NCBI GenBank assembly: GCA_963971575.1
Contig: OZ020611.1
Span: 228,090,260 to 228,154,259, forward strand
Direction of reading: 5' to 3'
From: Liopterus haemorrhoidalis
Taxonomy: Eukaryota > Arthropoda > Insecta > Coleoptera > Dytiscidae
Length of the DNA stretch: 64,000 nucleotides
Positions 30,401-35,169 of this stretch are shown here, one piece after another. The first letter of the stretch is position 1. Each line of letters begins with the position of its first letter. The notes beneath the pieces are model-generated. The model did not search any database. It was not told the DNA's origin and saw nothing but the letters and a program-made list of their open reading frames with translations. The position numbers and the translations under genes are program-made.

Positions 30401-30485
30401 TCAGAACTCCGCTATTAAAACCATGTTGAAAACCAGATCCAGCAGATGCAACAGCTACAGCTAGGACCAGATGGCATGATAAACC
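6250..30485 (-). CDS. Facilitative glucose transporter gene A (SLC2/GLUT1-type), whole locus, eight exons
   Basis: Major facilitator sugar carrier, expected in the plasma membrane, moving hexose down its gradient. Joining eight exons (30387-30485, 27584-27717, 26011-26212, 21471-21684, 17784-17974, 13802-14014, 9477-9677, 6250-6411) gives about 471 residues with no stop and consistent phases (0, 2, 0, 1, 0, 0, 0). Family landmarks in order: QHGFNSGVLN in TM1, NKLGRKNG in loop 2-3, EISPDHLRGA in TM4 to loop 4-5, ESPKYLL at the start of the central loop, QQLVGIN in TM7, DRVGRR in loop 8-9, PIPWF in TM10, NWSANF in TM11, and PETK after TM12. This is the class I GLUT pattern. Only the extreme N-terminus is unseen. 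Introns are loaded with transposons but every exon and splice site looks intact, so I call the gene functional. A tandem paralogue, gene B, lies to the right on the same strand. Confidence 0.93.
6541..7620 (+). mobile_element. Family X element, most complete copy (X2), HINE/Helentron-like
   Basis: Left subterminal repeat AGGGTTTTGTAGGTAT (6542) pairs with ATACCTGCAAAACCCT near the right end (7569-7584). A GTCT/ATCT tetranucleotide tract lies at 6589-6656, just inside the left repeat. Directly after the right repeat is the hairpin TGTGTGA-CAAT-TCACAC (7589-7606), then TTCACATCAATTTTTT. A degenerate tRNA-like stretch lies at 7100-7190. Subterminal repeats, GTCY tract and 3' hairpin are features reported for non-autonomous Helentrons (DINE-1). 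It lies in gene A intron 7 and is absent at the matching point of gene B intron 7 (near 55050). Non-coding. Confidence 0.7.
7621..8487. other. Gene A intron 7, no gene recognised
   Basis: AT-rich. The stretch at 8328-8352 (TTAGCTATAAAGTACAAGGT) aligns with gene B intron 7 at 55063-55085, so from there outward this is original intron sequence and the 6.45-8.33 kb part is insertion private to gene A. A 71-codon open frame at 7740-7955 (+) has no recognisable features. Confidence 0.5.
8488..8760 (+). mobile_element. Family X 5' fragment (X3)
   Basis: Begins TTTTTAGGATTTTGTAGGTATGAC, then AATTGTAGCCAAACGGCT and ATCAAATGAAATC blocks shared with X2. The tetranucleotide tract is nearly absent (GTTTGTCTGTA). 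Truncated before the tRNA-like part. Confidence 0.7.
9090..9365 (+). pseudogene. Decayed non-LTR reverse-transcriptase fragment
   Basis: Broken frames on the plus strand show the reverse-transcriptase core of a Jockey/CR1-like element: YLDFTKTFDWVSFDTLL (block with the first catalytic Asp region), SNRRQFVFSRNE, then a GVPQGSILGP-like block (GGGTTCCACAAGGGTCCATT) followed by YVNDIPN. At least two frame changes and a stop interrupt it. It lies antisense to gene A in intron 7, 3' of exon A7, and ends close to it. Confidence 0.75.
9477..9677 (-). CDS. Glucose transporter A, exon A7
   Basis: Acceptor TTTTGTAG then GAC AAA (DKS); donor GAA|GTAAGT at 9477/9476. 201 bp, phase 0 at both ends, 67 residues. 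It covers TM10-TM11 and carries GGPIPWFIVTEMF, the GLUT TM10 motif that includes the inhibitor-binding Trp, and NWSANF of TM11. Gene B's exon is the same length and differs at about ten residues. Confidence 0.93.
9678..10043 (-). other. Gene A intron 6 segment conserved with gene B
   Basis: Aligns throughout with 58889-59248 upstream of exon B7 (for example GGTGAACGATGTGTTTCG and GTCCGCCATTTTGAAA). The similarity ends at ATTCAATGT in both copies, at the border of the foldback cluster here and near the rosa-type element in B. It marks the retained duplicated intron. Confidence 0.8.
10524..10993. mobile_element. hAT-like non-autonomous element with internal minisatellite
   Basis: Left end CAGGGTTGCCAGATTATT and right end GACGTCTGGCTCT (reverse AGAGCCAGACGTC) are imperfect inverted ends, followed inward by CGGGATTT and GCGGGACGTCCCG blocks. 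hAT assignment rests on the CAGGG-type end and is weak; no convincing 8-bp duplication is visible. Confidence 0.45.
10650..10885. repeat. Minisatellite, ~47-bp unit, about five copies
   Basis: Units follow the pattern CCCAAAATAGAAGTGATGAG, a run of A, then GGTCTTCACT. Similar units appear twice at 22256-22345 inside a different element, so the same minisatellite motif is carried by two elements. Confidence 0.85.
11057..11262. mobile_element. 206-bp hAT MITE
   Basis: Ends TAGCGATTCCCAAACT and (reverse complement of right end) CAGTGGTTCCCAAACTTT are imperfect inverted repeats. The flanks TGTTAGGG (11049-11056) and TGTTAGAG (11263-11270) match at 7 of 8 positions, as expected for an 8-bp hAT duplication. 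The interior is GC-rich with GGGGCGCC-type repeats, unlike its surroundings. Non-coding. Confidence 0.85.
11640..12312 (-). mobile_element. Family Y element, copy Y1, HINE/Helentron-like
   Basis: Read on the minus strand: TTTTTACCGACCGC near the 5' end, then a GTCC/GTCT tract (12092-12194), a ~400-bp AT-rich body, the pairing repeat GGCGGTCGGTCC, a hairpin-like CTGTG-TTGGC-CACAG and CTGATTTTTT at the 3' end. It interrupts the right arm of the foldback element. Other copies are Y2 (34572-35169 plus 37215-37236) and Y3 (about 61952-62750). No coding sequence. Confidence 0.7.
12095..12196. repeat. GACG/GACA tetranucleotide tract in Y1
   Basis: About 100 bp of GACG, then GACA/GATG variants. Equivalent to GTCC/GTCT read on the strand of the element. 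Copy Y2 carries the GACA form at 35018-35084. Confidence 0.9.
12545..13328. mobile_element. 784-bp element with ~200-bp inverted repeats, TAA flanks
   Basis: The left end CACAGCTCTACAAAAAAAA and reverse-complemented right end agree and the match continues for about 200 bp (blocks TTTCCGAAGTATTTTTGCTC and ACGAATCTGTGGTCGGTTTG). TAA is present at 12542-12544 and 13329-13331. A direct partial repeat of the arm (CTGATTACGAATCTGTGGTC) is at 12740. Non-coding. The TAA target suggests PIF/Harbinger but the ends are not diagnostic. It abuts the foldback element. Confidence 0.8.
13332..13801 (-). other. Gene A intron 6 adjoining exon A6
   Basis: T-rich simple sequence (13340-13600), then 13580-13801 aligning with 62970-63148 of gene B (TTTTTTCGAAATAA, GATAGTGATTAGTCGCGAA). 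The aligned stretch proves common origin of the two introns and gives the empty site for the mariner at 63149. Confidence 0.8.
13802..14014 (-). CDS. Glucose transporter A, exon A6
   Basis: A run of 18 T then CTCAG at the acceptor; first codons ATT TTG (IL). Donor AAG|GTAAAT at 13802/13801. 213 bp, phase 0 both sides, 71 residues: rest of TM7 (ILFYSTEIF), TM8, the loop 8-9 motif DRVGRR and TM9. It follows GINA of exon A5, restoring the family block QQLxGINAxxFYS. Confidence 0.93.
14085..14509 (-). pseudogene. Internally deleted mariner-type transposase remnant
   Basis: Minus strand, right piece (about 14390-14240): MEKNTVEAKQWLDKRY then GKSTITDWYAEF, the N-terminal helix-turn-helix of a mariner transposase of the SETMAR/GVQW3-like group. 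Left piece (about 14195-14140): ERWNECITLEGEYVDE then stop, the characteristic C-terminus. The catalytic core between them is missing. It sits directly against the foldback element at 14510. Confidence 0.7.
14510..15333. mobile_element. 824-bp near-palindromic foldback element, TA flanks
   Basis: Left end CAGGGTGTTTGTTTGAAACG and the right end are reverse complements, and the match continues nearly to the centre (arms about 390 bp; shared GGCCCATCTAAAGGTTACTA and AATCGATAATTTTATA). TA flanks at 14508-14509 and 15334-15335. Open frames inside are palindrome artefacts. Would form a very long hairpin if transcribed through as part of gene A intron 5. Confidence 0.9.
15336..15830 (+). pseudogene. 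rosa-like (DD41D) transposase C-terminal fragment
   Basis: Plus strand from about 15443: WPPRSPDLSSCDYFLWGYLK, then KAPAYINKPRTL, a stop, and ELSENITREIQRI...ATRLQEYLDKNGRHLTDVIF. The third catalytic Asp (CDYFLW) is kept; the rest of the protein is gone. It is a relative, not a copy, of the element that starts at 15831. Confidence 0.8.
15831..17123 (-). mobile_element. rosa-type element, copy 1, one terminal repeat truncated
   Basis: The left end is a complete TIR, CAAGGTGTATCAAAAGAAAT, preceded by TA. The right side agrees with copy 2 (59265-60572) inward from AAATTTTATATTTATTTAGC but the outer ~16-17 bp of the TIR are missing: AAAATTTTAGCAG replaces the expected sequence at about 17123. 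The open frame inside is intact. Lies in gene A intron 5 in the same transcriptional direction as the host gene. Confidence 0.88.
15936..17063 (-). CDS. rosa-type (DD41D) Tc1/mariner transposase, intact frame
   Basis: Cut-and-paste transposase of about 375 residues from MSIGSLALGN; the start at MERFSG (17021) is equally plausible. An upstream ATG at 17165 lies outside the element and is not used. N-terminal paired-like helix-turn-helix domain (FYKNGDSATVARRKFC, RHWVKN, GRPRSSRT), a second HTH (SIRKRASALNVHRSSLHRIM), then the DDE core: first Asp in LFSDEADFHLNG, second in WFQQDGATSHT, third in DLTPMDFFLW. The second and third Asp have 41 residues between them, the spacing that defines the rosa lineage. 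No stop or frameshift. Copy 2 reads DEAHFHLNG where this copy has DEADFHLNG, which may affect function. Confidence 0.92.
   Translation of the reverse strand: MSIGSLALGNSVAMERFSGAYRALCVREFYKNGDSATVARRKFCSIRGFRHLNDAPSIPLIRHWVKNIEETVTTLDKSKSGRPRSSRTVENVENVNQSVRDDPNLSIRKRASALNVHRSSLHRIMHKDLKLHPYKIQLVQELKPQDASQRLNFVNQVIERFSTFTNILFSDEADFHLNGHVNKQNCRYWSATNPKRKHQKPLHSPKVTVWAAMSARGIIRPYFFEDERGRAVTVNSERYVEMLDNFLVPELQNFPGYNQRTWFQQDGATSHTSNMSLPRVREIFSGKLISRRGDINWPPRSPDLTPMDFFLWSYLKSKVYANKPTSLAPLKENIRHEMAAIPESTCRDVISNFTVRLNECREREGLHLDDIIFKK
17124..17783. other. Gene A intron 5 segment with TATCGATA cluster
   Basis: No gene. Between 17268 and 17440 there are many TATCG/CGATA words, including three exact TATCGATA palindromes (17277-17284, 17288-17295, 17427-17434). 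TATCGATA is the DRE bound by DREF in Drosophila, but the context here is an intron rich in repeats. Confidence 0.5.
17784..17974 (-). CDS. Glucose transporter A, exon A5
   Basis: Acceptor TTTTTTAG at 17977-17975, donor GCG|GTAAGA at 17784/17783. 191 bp; the first two bases complete a Ser codon split from exon A4 (AYK-S-LIWFGFKEDEAAIELQ). It encodes the end of the large central loop and TM7: a Lys/Glu-rich linker, KPITIAIVLALLQQLVGINA. Position 3 of the GLUT1 QLS motif is Val here (QLV). Confidence 0.92.
18600..19591 (+). pseudogene. hAT transposase C-terminal dimerisation domain, interrupted
   Basis: First piece, 18618-18690: TIPVSTASAERSFSKLKLIK then TYL. Second piece, 19451-19591: RSTMSQERLSALSVLSIEAE, then IAAGVSYDTILKRFSEAK and a stop. 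This is the conserved ZBED/ZMYM1-like hAT C-terminal block. If the 760-bp insert and one TTAA are removed the two pieces read on in the same frame, so the hAT coding region was still open when the insert arrived. The N-terminal and catalytic parts are absent. Confidence 0.85.
18691..19450. mobile_element. 760-bp TTAA-flanked element with long inverted repeats
   Basis: TTAA at 18687-18690 and 19451-19454. Ends GGCTGCGTATAACCC and (right end reversed) GGCGGCGCACAACCC; the inverted match resumes with TAGTTTCTTATACAAAACTA and continues for roughly 130 bp or more. TTAA targeting is shared by piggyBac and Kolobok; the ends do not decide. The 173-codon minus-strand frame at 18764-19285 spans the centre and has no recognisable domain, so I treat it as chance. 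Confidence 0.85.
19592..20253. other. Gene A intron 4 sequence, no gene
   Basis: AT-rich 3' region of the hAT remnant up to about 20027, then intron sequence without recognisable features. Confidence 0.5.
20254..21427 (-). mobile_element. mariner element with complete ends, inactive
   Basis: TIR CGAGGGTGGATCAATAAG at the left; right end reversed CGAGGGTGGATCAATAAG. TA flanks at 20252-20253 and 21428-21429. Total 1174 bp, shorter than a typical 1.3-kb mariner because of internal losses. In gene A intron 4. Confidence 0.93.
20375..21245 (-). pseudogene. mariner (DD34D) transposase pseudogene
   Basis: Starts MEKEQYRSVIRFLFLDG at about 21249; then a deletion/frameshift and AKLDAVYGDSSSSMTTVRYW, GRTSVFDEERPGR, EVSEAVGVSYGTVVNIL. 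The core has VDETWINYYTPE (first Asp), FYHDNAQAY (second) and YSPDLAPCDFFLF (third); the second and third have 34 residues between them, the mariner spacing. It is spread over three frames with at least two further shifts (near 20930 and 20560), so no active protein is made. Confidence 0.9.
21471..21684 (-). CDS. Glucose transporter A, exon A4
   Basis: Acceptor TTTTACAAG at 21690-21685, then TTT AGC ACC ATG; donor AAT|GTAATT at 21471/21470. 214 bp, phase 0 in and phase 1 out. Encodes FSTMYVFNIVISVMVSQLL (TM5), DNIWPYLLMIVLIPAILQ (TM6) and ESPKYLLVNKGNEEKAYK, the start of the central cytosolic loop (GLUT: PESPRFLL). Confidence 0.92.
21765..22443. mobile_element. hAT-like non-autonomous element with minisatellite
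   Basis: Ends CAGAGCCGGCGCTAGC and (right reversed) CAGAGCCGCAGTAAGG are imperfect inverted repeats with hAT-type CAGAG starts. GC-rich blocks (GGGGCAAAACTGCG, TTAGGGCGCTAGGGGC) and a C9 run lie in it. The 8-bp flanks (GGCCCAAG, GTCTGGTC) do not match, so insertion history is unclear. A two-unit minisatellite at 22256-22345 shares its motif with 10650-10885. Confidence 0.6.
22444..23388. other. Gene A intron 3, no gene
   Basis: Mostly AT-rich. Isolated C runs (22734-22744) and fragments like GGTGCGCGCCTGC suggest further old hAT-like debris. No conserved coding signal found. Confidence 0.45.
23389..25905 (-). mobile_element. Family X element, copy X4, split by a hAT-type insertion
   Basis: Right end carries the family 5' end on the minus strand (AAGGTTTTGTAGGTATGACC at about 25902-25883) and a GACA tract (25827-25850). 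The left end has the family 3' hairpin (GAAGTGTGAATCTTCACAC, 23400-23418) next to ATGGTTTTGTAGATATTTA. Body blocks (AAAATAAAATTTTG-type, GGTTCATATCAATATACATT) recur in X2 and X5. The 24733-25825 insert accounts for its excess length. Confidence 0.7.
24733..25825. mobile_element. 1.09-kb hAT-type non-autonomous element with perfect 8-bp target duplication
   Basis: Inverted ends CTAGGATGATTAAGTAAAGG continue through ATGCGCTATTCGT and resume at TGTGTGGAAACCC (total about 60 bp, imperfect). GTACAGAC is duplicated exactly at 24725-24732 and 25826-25833 and fits the hAT nTnnnnAn pattern. It landed at the edge of the GACA tract of family X copy X4. No transposase recognised inside. Confidence 0.9.
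26011..26212 (-). CDS. Glucose transporter A, exon A3
   Basis: Acceptor TTTCTACAG at 26215-26213; the first base G completes the Lys codon split from exon A2. Donor GCT|GTAAGT at 26011/26010. 202 bp. Encodes LGRKNG (loop 2-3 motif), TM3 (LMFNNILVLIGALLEG), GRFFLG in TM4, CIMYLIEISPDHLRGA (TM4 end, loop 4-5 motif). Confidence 0.93.
26468..26620 (-). mobile_element. tRNA-derived SINE
   Basis: Minus strand: GCCGACCGGCGTAGCGTAGTGGTAACAC... with A-box-like TAGCGTAGTGG and B box GGGGTTCGAATCCC (about 26565-26552), a tRNA-like cloverleaf region (26620-26545), then a unique body (ATGGAAATTTTCTCAAATAA, CTGGCTAATTGCC) and an A-rich tail ending at 26468. Same family as 35273-35436 (shared GGCATGGA...AAATAAA order). 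Confidence 0.8.
26623..27512 (+). pseudogene. mariner transposase remnant, interrupted by a MITE and internally deleted
   Basis: N-terminal piece 26640-26847: FRAIISYNFRRGLTQQCIDK, FGDEAPSRTTVNPWFADFNG, EGRPKSVVVPENI. After the MITE the frame resumes at 27244: DAVRELILQDRHVTYREIEV-like (here GATGCTGTGCGTGAACTAAT), LGISGTSIRSLLHEHLAV. The catalytic core is missing and the sequence jumps to a C-terminal WKKCFENWF...CIDLHGEYFGKQ. So both a deletion and an insertion inactivate it. Confidence 0.85.
26848..27243. mobile_element. 396-bp MITE with GGGCGCG ends and ATT target duplication
   Basis: GGGCGCGTTCAGCGCC...TAAAC at the left and its reverse complement at the right (one extra C) form a 21-22 bp TIR; weaker inverted similarity (AACGTACGTT-type) extends inward. 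ATT flanks it on both sides (26845-26847, 27244-27246). Removing it joins the host mariner frame exactly (GAAAACATT then GATGCT). The 3-bp duplication is compatible with PIF/Harbinger or CACTA; ends do not decide. Confidence 0.88.
27584..27717 (-). CDS. Glucose transporter A, exon A2
   Basis: Acceptor TTTATAG at 27724-27718, donor AACAA|GTATGT at 27584/27583. 134 bp, phase 0 in, phase 2 out. Encodes VINIWIVKSHGLSEFSVKLV (extracellular loop 1; GLUT1 has WVHRYGE here) and TM2 (VVMSAFCLGGIVGGLFCG), then FIAN-K leading into the LGRKNG of exon A3. Confidence 0.88.
27718..28203. repeat. Intronic tandem pair, ~153-bp unit
   Basis: CTGTAATACTAGATATTTGG (about 27926) recurs at about 28079 with one mismatch, followed in both by AAAATA...CGTCA and CAGATAGCCG.GGAAATAAA. 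Two imperfect units; function unknown. Confidence 0.65.
28204..29535 (+). mobile_element. Family X element, copy X5
   Basis: Begins TTTTTAGGGTTTTGTAGGTATG and carries a very short GTCT tract (28268-28284), AATTGTAGCCAAACAGCT, GTTGAAATTTAGCAT, and repeated body blocks. Ends ATACCTGCAAAACCTTGAAAT followed by GTGTAACAC, the decayed form of the family hairpin. A TCTGTCTCA...TGAGACAGA pair (28420, 28600) suggests a further internal insertion or rearrangement. Non-coding. Confidence 0.7.
29820..30118 (-). CDS. Unrecognised open frame, possibly transposon-derived
   Basis: Reading leftward from about 30118: TRAWVNGKSAKIWRRMNTRE, then CIPAHALHWSNQCLDMCEKY, FHQFTKCKRQLSVIQPLSED, PSEVLNVIGIHPNMAHAL and a basic tail KKRRARYTPGER. 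The first ATG is at 30074. Composition is protein-like (balanced, locally GC-richer than its surroundings) but I recognise no family. It lies between exons A1 and A2. It could be a relic of a transposon or host gene; no splice context was worked out. Confidence 0.3.
30387..30485 (-). CDS. Glucose transporter A, exon A1 (TM1)
   Basis: Acceptor ATTTTCAG at 30493-30486, then GGT TTA TCA TGC; donor AGA|GTGAGA at 30387/30386. 99 bp, phase 0 on both sides, 33 residues: GLSCHLVLAVAVASAGSGFQ, HGFNSGVLNIPSR. This aligns with GLUT TM1 (LGSLQFGYNTGVINAPQ). It joins VINIW of exon A2 as GLUT1 joins QK to VIEEF. Because exon 1 families end in phase 0 before KGL, at least one short 5' coding exon is still missing. 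Confidence 0.85.
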
Positions 30486-31364
30486 CTGAAAATATGAAAT
30501 TTCACTGACAAAATAACCAAAATATAAAGTAGATTATATAAGATGATTGTCGGACTTATTAAAATTCGCGTTTCAATTGCAAATGGGGACTATATGAACG
30601 AGAAAAATACCGTCGTTTCCATTCGGAATGAAAATTAATATTGTGCAATTAGCGCGGAATGCCATATATTCCGCACGAGATGAAGTTTGCAAACGAGCCG
30701 CAGGCGAGTGAAGAAAATCATTCGAGTTCGGAATATGTATTCTGCGCATGTTACTTCTATGCTTTTCCTCCGATTACCAGTTTTTAATAAATAAATAACT
30801 AAGAAAATACAATATAAATATGGTTGACAGCCATTAATGCGCGCGCAGGCAGTACGGGAATGGAAATTCTCGGAAACTGCACATGCGCATTTGGGCGCAT
30901 TTATCATTCCCGCATGACTGCGCGCGCATGGTTGTAACATGCGAAATTAAGCTAATTTCCTGTCAACTAAGAGTATCGAAATGAAACAGTTCCATAGTAG
31001 TCGTAGGAAAATACATTTTCAGTTCTTTACACTCTCGCCAATTATACAGGATGATTCAGAAGAAATCTACTAAAATTAAAAGCGTTCCTCGAACAATTTT
31101 AAACAAAAATTATTATATGAACATAAGTTCGATTCGAAAAAATTAAAAAGTTATAGCATGCTAAAGAAAAATGCACCCATTTGAAAAATTACGGTTTTTA
31201 CTCACAAAAAAATACAAATTAAAAAAAAAAGAATGGAAAACGATAAACGATTTTATTAAAATTACGTTAATTGTTCAAAATGTTCACCTATATCGTATTA
31301 ATCCTTTATTCGGACTATAAACTGAAGAACATTAAGTTATACCGGTGTTAACTCCAGTATTTAA
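30486..31364. other. Gene A first visible intron, no gene
   Basis: A GC-richer patch (30620-30950) contains GCGCGCGCAGGCAG and GACTGCGCGCGCATG in opposite orientation, i.e. an inverted pair around ACATGCGCATTTGGGCGC. A stretch near 31240-31330 is AT-rich. No coding signal. Confidence 0.45.
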
Positions 31365-34083
31365 TATTTATTTATTTATTTATTGAAATAAAGGACACTC
31401 CAGACCAAAGGTCCCAACTGTGCCCGTAGTCCCATACAAGTTTTACTACATTAAGTTATATCTTATACTATAATATAATAAAATAACGTTATGTTCAGCT
31501 CATTTGGTTTTTGAATACATATATAAATCAAATATACAATTACATTACATATTCAGTGCAGTAGTATGATGTATTATGAAAAGGTTTCACATATTATACA
31601 AAGTCTTTTTGAACAATGCGAAATTCATATAAAATAAGTCTAATTCTCCAATTACTTCCAGACTTTCGTTATAAAGGGTTGCCATTCGATTAAGTGGACT
31701 CATTTTGTGCTGTTCGGTTCTGGCTTGCTCAATTTGGAATAAAGTATTTCTTTTTCGTACTCCAACACGCGGTACTCTTAAACAAATTTGGGAGAGGATA
31801 TCTGGACATGACAGGTCGCCATTCCATATTTTGTGTAGTATAAGTAAACTAGTAATATCGCGTCTGGTACTAAGTGACACTACAGAATATTGTGTTAGCA
31901 ACAAAGTATGTGAAACATACTTAGGGTAAATACCTGTCATTCTGAAGTCCACGCATCGTAGAAATTTTGTCTGCACCGACTCTATAAACTTTATATATTT
32001 TAAGTGGAATGGCGACCAAACCACAGATGCATATTCCAACTTGCTTCTTATGAGAGTATTAAACAGTGTTTTATATGTCTGTGGTTTTCGGAAATCCTTC
32101 CCCATCCTTAGTACCAGCCCAACCATTTTGAAGCTGTCGTTGACCAGTTTCGTTATATGTGCATTAAAATTCAGAGACTCATCAAAAGTAATACCTAGAT
32201 CCTGCACAAACCTTGTCCTTTCGATGTTGATACTATTCATTTCATAATTATATATAAAAGGATTGCGGTTTCTGTTAAAGGACATTAGCTTACATTTTGC
32301 TGGATTAAAATGCAGGCCAGTAGCTGAGCTCCAATCTGACAACATATTAAGATCATGTTCTAAGTCATAGCAATCTGAGAGACTGTTAATTGGCTTGTAT
32401 ATCTTTATGTCATCCGCATATAGTAGGCATTGAGTTTTTGTGATATGTTTGGGAATATCATTCACCGCCAACAAGAACAACAATGGGCCAAGGTTCGAAC
32501 CTTGCGGGACCCCGGACGGTGTCGAGAAGGGTCGTGATCGAAAACCTTCGTATTCCACATATTGGTGTCTTCGACTCAGATATGAGAAAAACCATCTAAT
32601 AGTATCATCAGAAGCGTCAAATGAACTTAAACATCTTAACAAAAGTGTATGTGGTACCTTATCAAATGCCTTACTCATATCTAAGTAAATGACATCCGTT
32701 TGCCGGCCTAGATCCAAGTTATTTGAAATAACTTGAGTGATAGTAAGAAGATTCGTGCTGGTTGACTTTTTGGGCAAAAAGCCGTGTTGATATTGTGTGA
32801 TATGCGGTGATACATATTGGTAAAGACGTCTGTACACAATTTGTTCAAATATCTTAGCGGAAGAGGACAAGATGGATACTGGACGGTAATTACTAAAAAG
32901 TTTCTTATCACCTGACTTATGAATCGGGCAAACTCTCGAGATCTTCCATCTATCGGGAAAAACGTTTGTTGAGACCGACAAGTTAAACAATATCTGCAGT
33001 GGTTCTGAAATAATGTCCATACAACCTTTCATGATGTAGGGTGGAATTAGGTCGGGCCCACAAGAGCGTTTAGGTTTTAATTTACGAATGGACCATTTGA
33101 CATCATCAATACTAACGTTTGATGTTAAAAAAATGTTTTCGTTGGGTGCATTTATGAAATTTTCGTTCTTAATTTTTCCAGAAACCTGGTTTATGTTATT
33201 TAGAGGTGGGACTTCATTATAAACTGAAGAAAAGTAGTCGGAAAATGCATTAGATATATCTAAATTATTAAATAAGAAGTTACTTTTGCTATCTATAAAA
33301 TATTTACTTGCAGCTGGTTTCCGCTGTTTTTTTATAAATTTCCAAAAAATATTAGGATCACTGCAAATATTATCCTCCATGTCTGTCATATACTCTATAT
33401 TTTTAATCCGGATTAGTTTCTTTAGTTCTTTACGTGCTTCCCTGTACATAGTGAGGTGATAGACAGTGTCGCCAGAGCCCGATTTAATTTTTTTTAAGTG
33501 ATACAGCTTTTTTATACGTACGCTTTTCATATAAGGTGTAAAAAATGCATCATTATTATTTTTCGTTGGAGATATTTTAGGAACATGAAGGTCTAGAATA
33601 TTATATAAACGTATATAAAATTCATCAACAGCATCATTTACACAGCTATAATTTTTTAAAAATGACCAATTTATGTCGCTTATATCTCTATAAATTAAAT
33701 CAAAATTAGCTTTTTTATAATTTTATGTTTTCGCATTGTCAATTGGTTGTTTATATGTGAAAACCTTCCAATCAGCGACAATAAACAGTGCAGGGTGATA
33801 ACAATCTTCCTTAATCAGTGGATCAGTTTCTCTATAGACTGTAATTTCACCGAAATTAGCTAGCACAAGATCAAGAGTTCTCGATTTATTATTTAAAATA
33901 TTGTTGAGACAAGAGAGATTATTGACACTCATGAAATTGCATAATTCTAACAATCTACTATCGTTAGAATTGAGGTTCGACATAGAGTCTGCTCCACAGA
34001 TTATTGGTATGTTAAAGTCACCCAGTAAAATATTATCAATTTTGTTTTCATTAATATTTTTCCTTCCATTCTTTAATTTTTTT
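31365..34083 (-). mobile_element. Jockey/CR1-like non-LTR retrotransposon, 5' truncated
   Basis: Contains the second half of an endonuclease domain and a whole reverse transcriptase on the minus strand. The 3' end is a short UTR finishing in an AAATAAATAAATAAAT microsatellite (about 31370-31386), typical of 3' tails of such elements. The 5' side stops within the endonuclease at about 34083. It lies in the first intron of gene A if the candidate start exon at 34150 is real. Confidence 0.85.
31587..34060 (-). pseudogene. Non-LTR ORF2 (endonuclease + reverse transcriptase), one in-frame stop
   Basis: From about 34060: KIDNILLGDFNIPIICGADS (endonuclease GDFN block), LLELCNFMSVNN, SRTLDLVLAN, then TAA at 33725-33723, after which the same frame continues NYKKANFDLIYRD...and on to residue blocks of the RT: KLKPKRSCGPDLIPPYIMKG, NYRPVSILSSSAKIFEQIVY, QHGFLPKKSTSTNLL, VIYLDMSKAFDKVPHTLLL, TPSGVPQGSNLGPLLFLLAV, LLYADDIKIYKP (catalytic YADD), FVQDLGITFDESL. 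The reading frame from 33530 to 31587 is open for 647 codons. One stop in an otherwise open frame suggests recent inactivation. The 5' third of the endonuclease and ORF1 are absent. Confidence 0.9.
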
Positions 34084-34149
34084 TATTTAATATGTCATTA
34101 TTTCGGTCTCGTTCCGATCTCAGTCCCTGTAAAGAAGTAAAATTCTTAC

Positions 34150-34155
34150 CTTCAT
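34150..34155 (-). CDS. Candidate first coding exon of transporter A (speculative)
   Basis: On the minus strand CCAATT ATG AAG|GTAAGAATTT gives Met-Lys followed by a good donor (GTAAG) in phase 0, which would join GGT TTA of exon A1 to read MKGLSCHLVLA; many GLUTs have KGL before TM1. There is an in-frame TGA just upstream. Such a short match arises easily by chance, so this is only a candidate. Confidence 0.2.
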
Positions 34156-34571
34156 AATTGGTCAATCAACAACAATATGTTTCATTTATTATAATAAATA
34201 ATAAAATCTAAATAAGCGTATTCATTTATCGTAGTTCTAGTATTCTAAATTATGTCAGAAAAATGACAAAAAAAATGTCAAAGAAATTGACTTTGACAGC
34301 TAATCAAGATACTATTTTTAGAGTCCATTTACCATAACAATGAGATAACGTCACAGTTGAAAAACTTCCCTTGTTGCCACTTCGCTAATTGTCAAAAAAG
34401 TTAGGTTATATCGAACTACTTCTAAAAAGATACTGAAAACCTATATTTCCTATAGAGGAAAGGAATTAATGTAAATTATGATGCACAACAGTTCTTTCCA
34501 ACCAATTTGTCACGAAATTTATGGTTTAAATTATATTAAGTGTGTAATGTAGTACTAAATAAAAAAAAAAA
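34156..34571. other. Non-coding stretch, possible transporter A upstream region
   Basis: Contains GACGTTATCTCATTGTTATGG-type sequence on the minus strand and TTTGACA-rich motifs; no TATA box or initiator can be assigned with confidence. Ends at the A-rich edge of family Y copy Y2. Confidence 0.3.
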
Positions 34572-35169
34572 ATCAGCTGTGGTCACCACAGGACCGGCCG
34601 CCATCAGAAAGTACTTGTATAAAATACATTCTAGTAGCAGAGTAGAAATAACTTGGCCTAATATTTTCTAGAGATATTATTTATCATGACCATGGAAACG
34701 CTAAATGTAAGTATGAAAAAATAGATACTTGGAAAAAATTTCGAAAAATTTTTCATAAATTTTTCGTTTTATCAAAAAATGTCTCAAATAAGTGGTTAGT
34801 TATTCCATTTATAGTAACTTTTGTTAAATAATTTTTTTCGATATATTTTTCTGTTGTTAAATATACGCAAAAATCTTAATATCGACATGAGTAAACGCTC
34901 ATTTTTAGTCAACCGATTTTGATCAAAAGTTGATTAAATTGTGCCATTGATGCCAAAAGCTTAAATAGGAAGTTTCATAAAAATCCTTTTTACCAAATTT
35001 GCTCTGCACGTGTACACAGACAGACAGACAGACAGATGGACAGACAGACAAACAGACCGACAGACAGACAGACAGACCGACAGATATCATGCTATGGACC
35101 TCAATTCGTGGAAATCCATCGAAATCTCGAAATGTCAATATCGGTATGATCACAATACCTCCCTTATCC
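34572..35169 (-). mobile_element. Family Y element, copy Y2 (main part)
   Basis: Starts at the left with ATCAGCTGTGGTCACCACAG, an 8-bp-arm hairpin, then GGACCGGCCGCCATC; contains a GACA tract (35018-35084). At ACCTCCCTTA the match with Y1 stops, because two insertions (35170-35528 and 35533-37214) follow; the missing terminal piece of Y (TGTTGGCGGTCGGTAAAAA) is found at 37218-37236. Confidence 0.75.
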
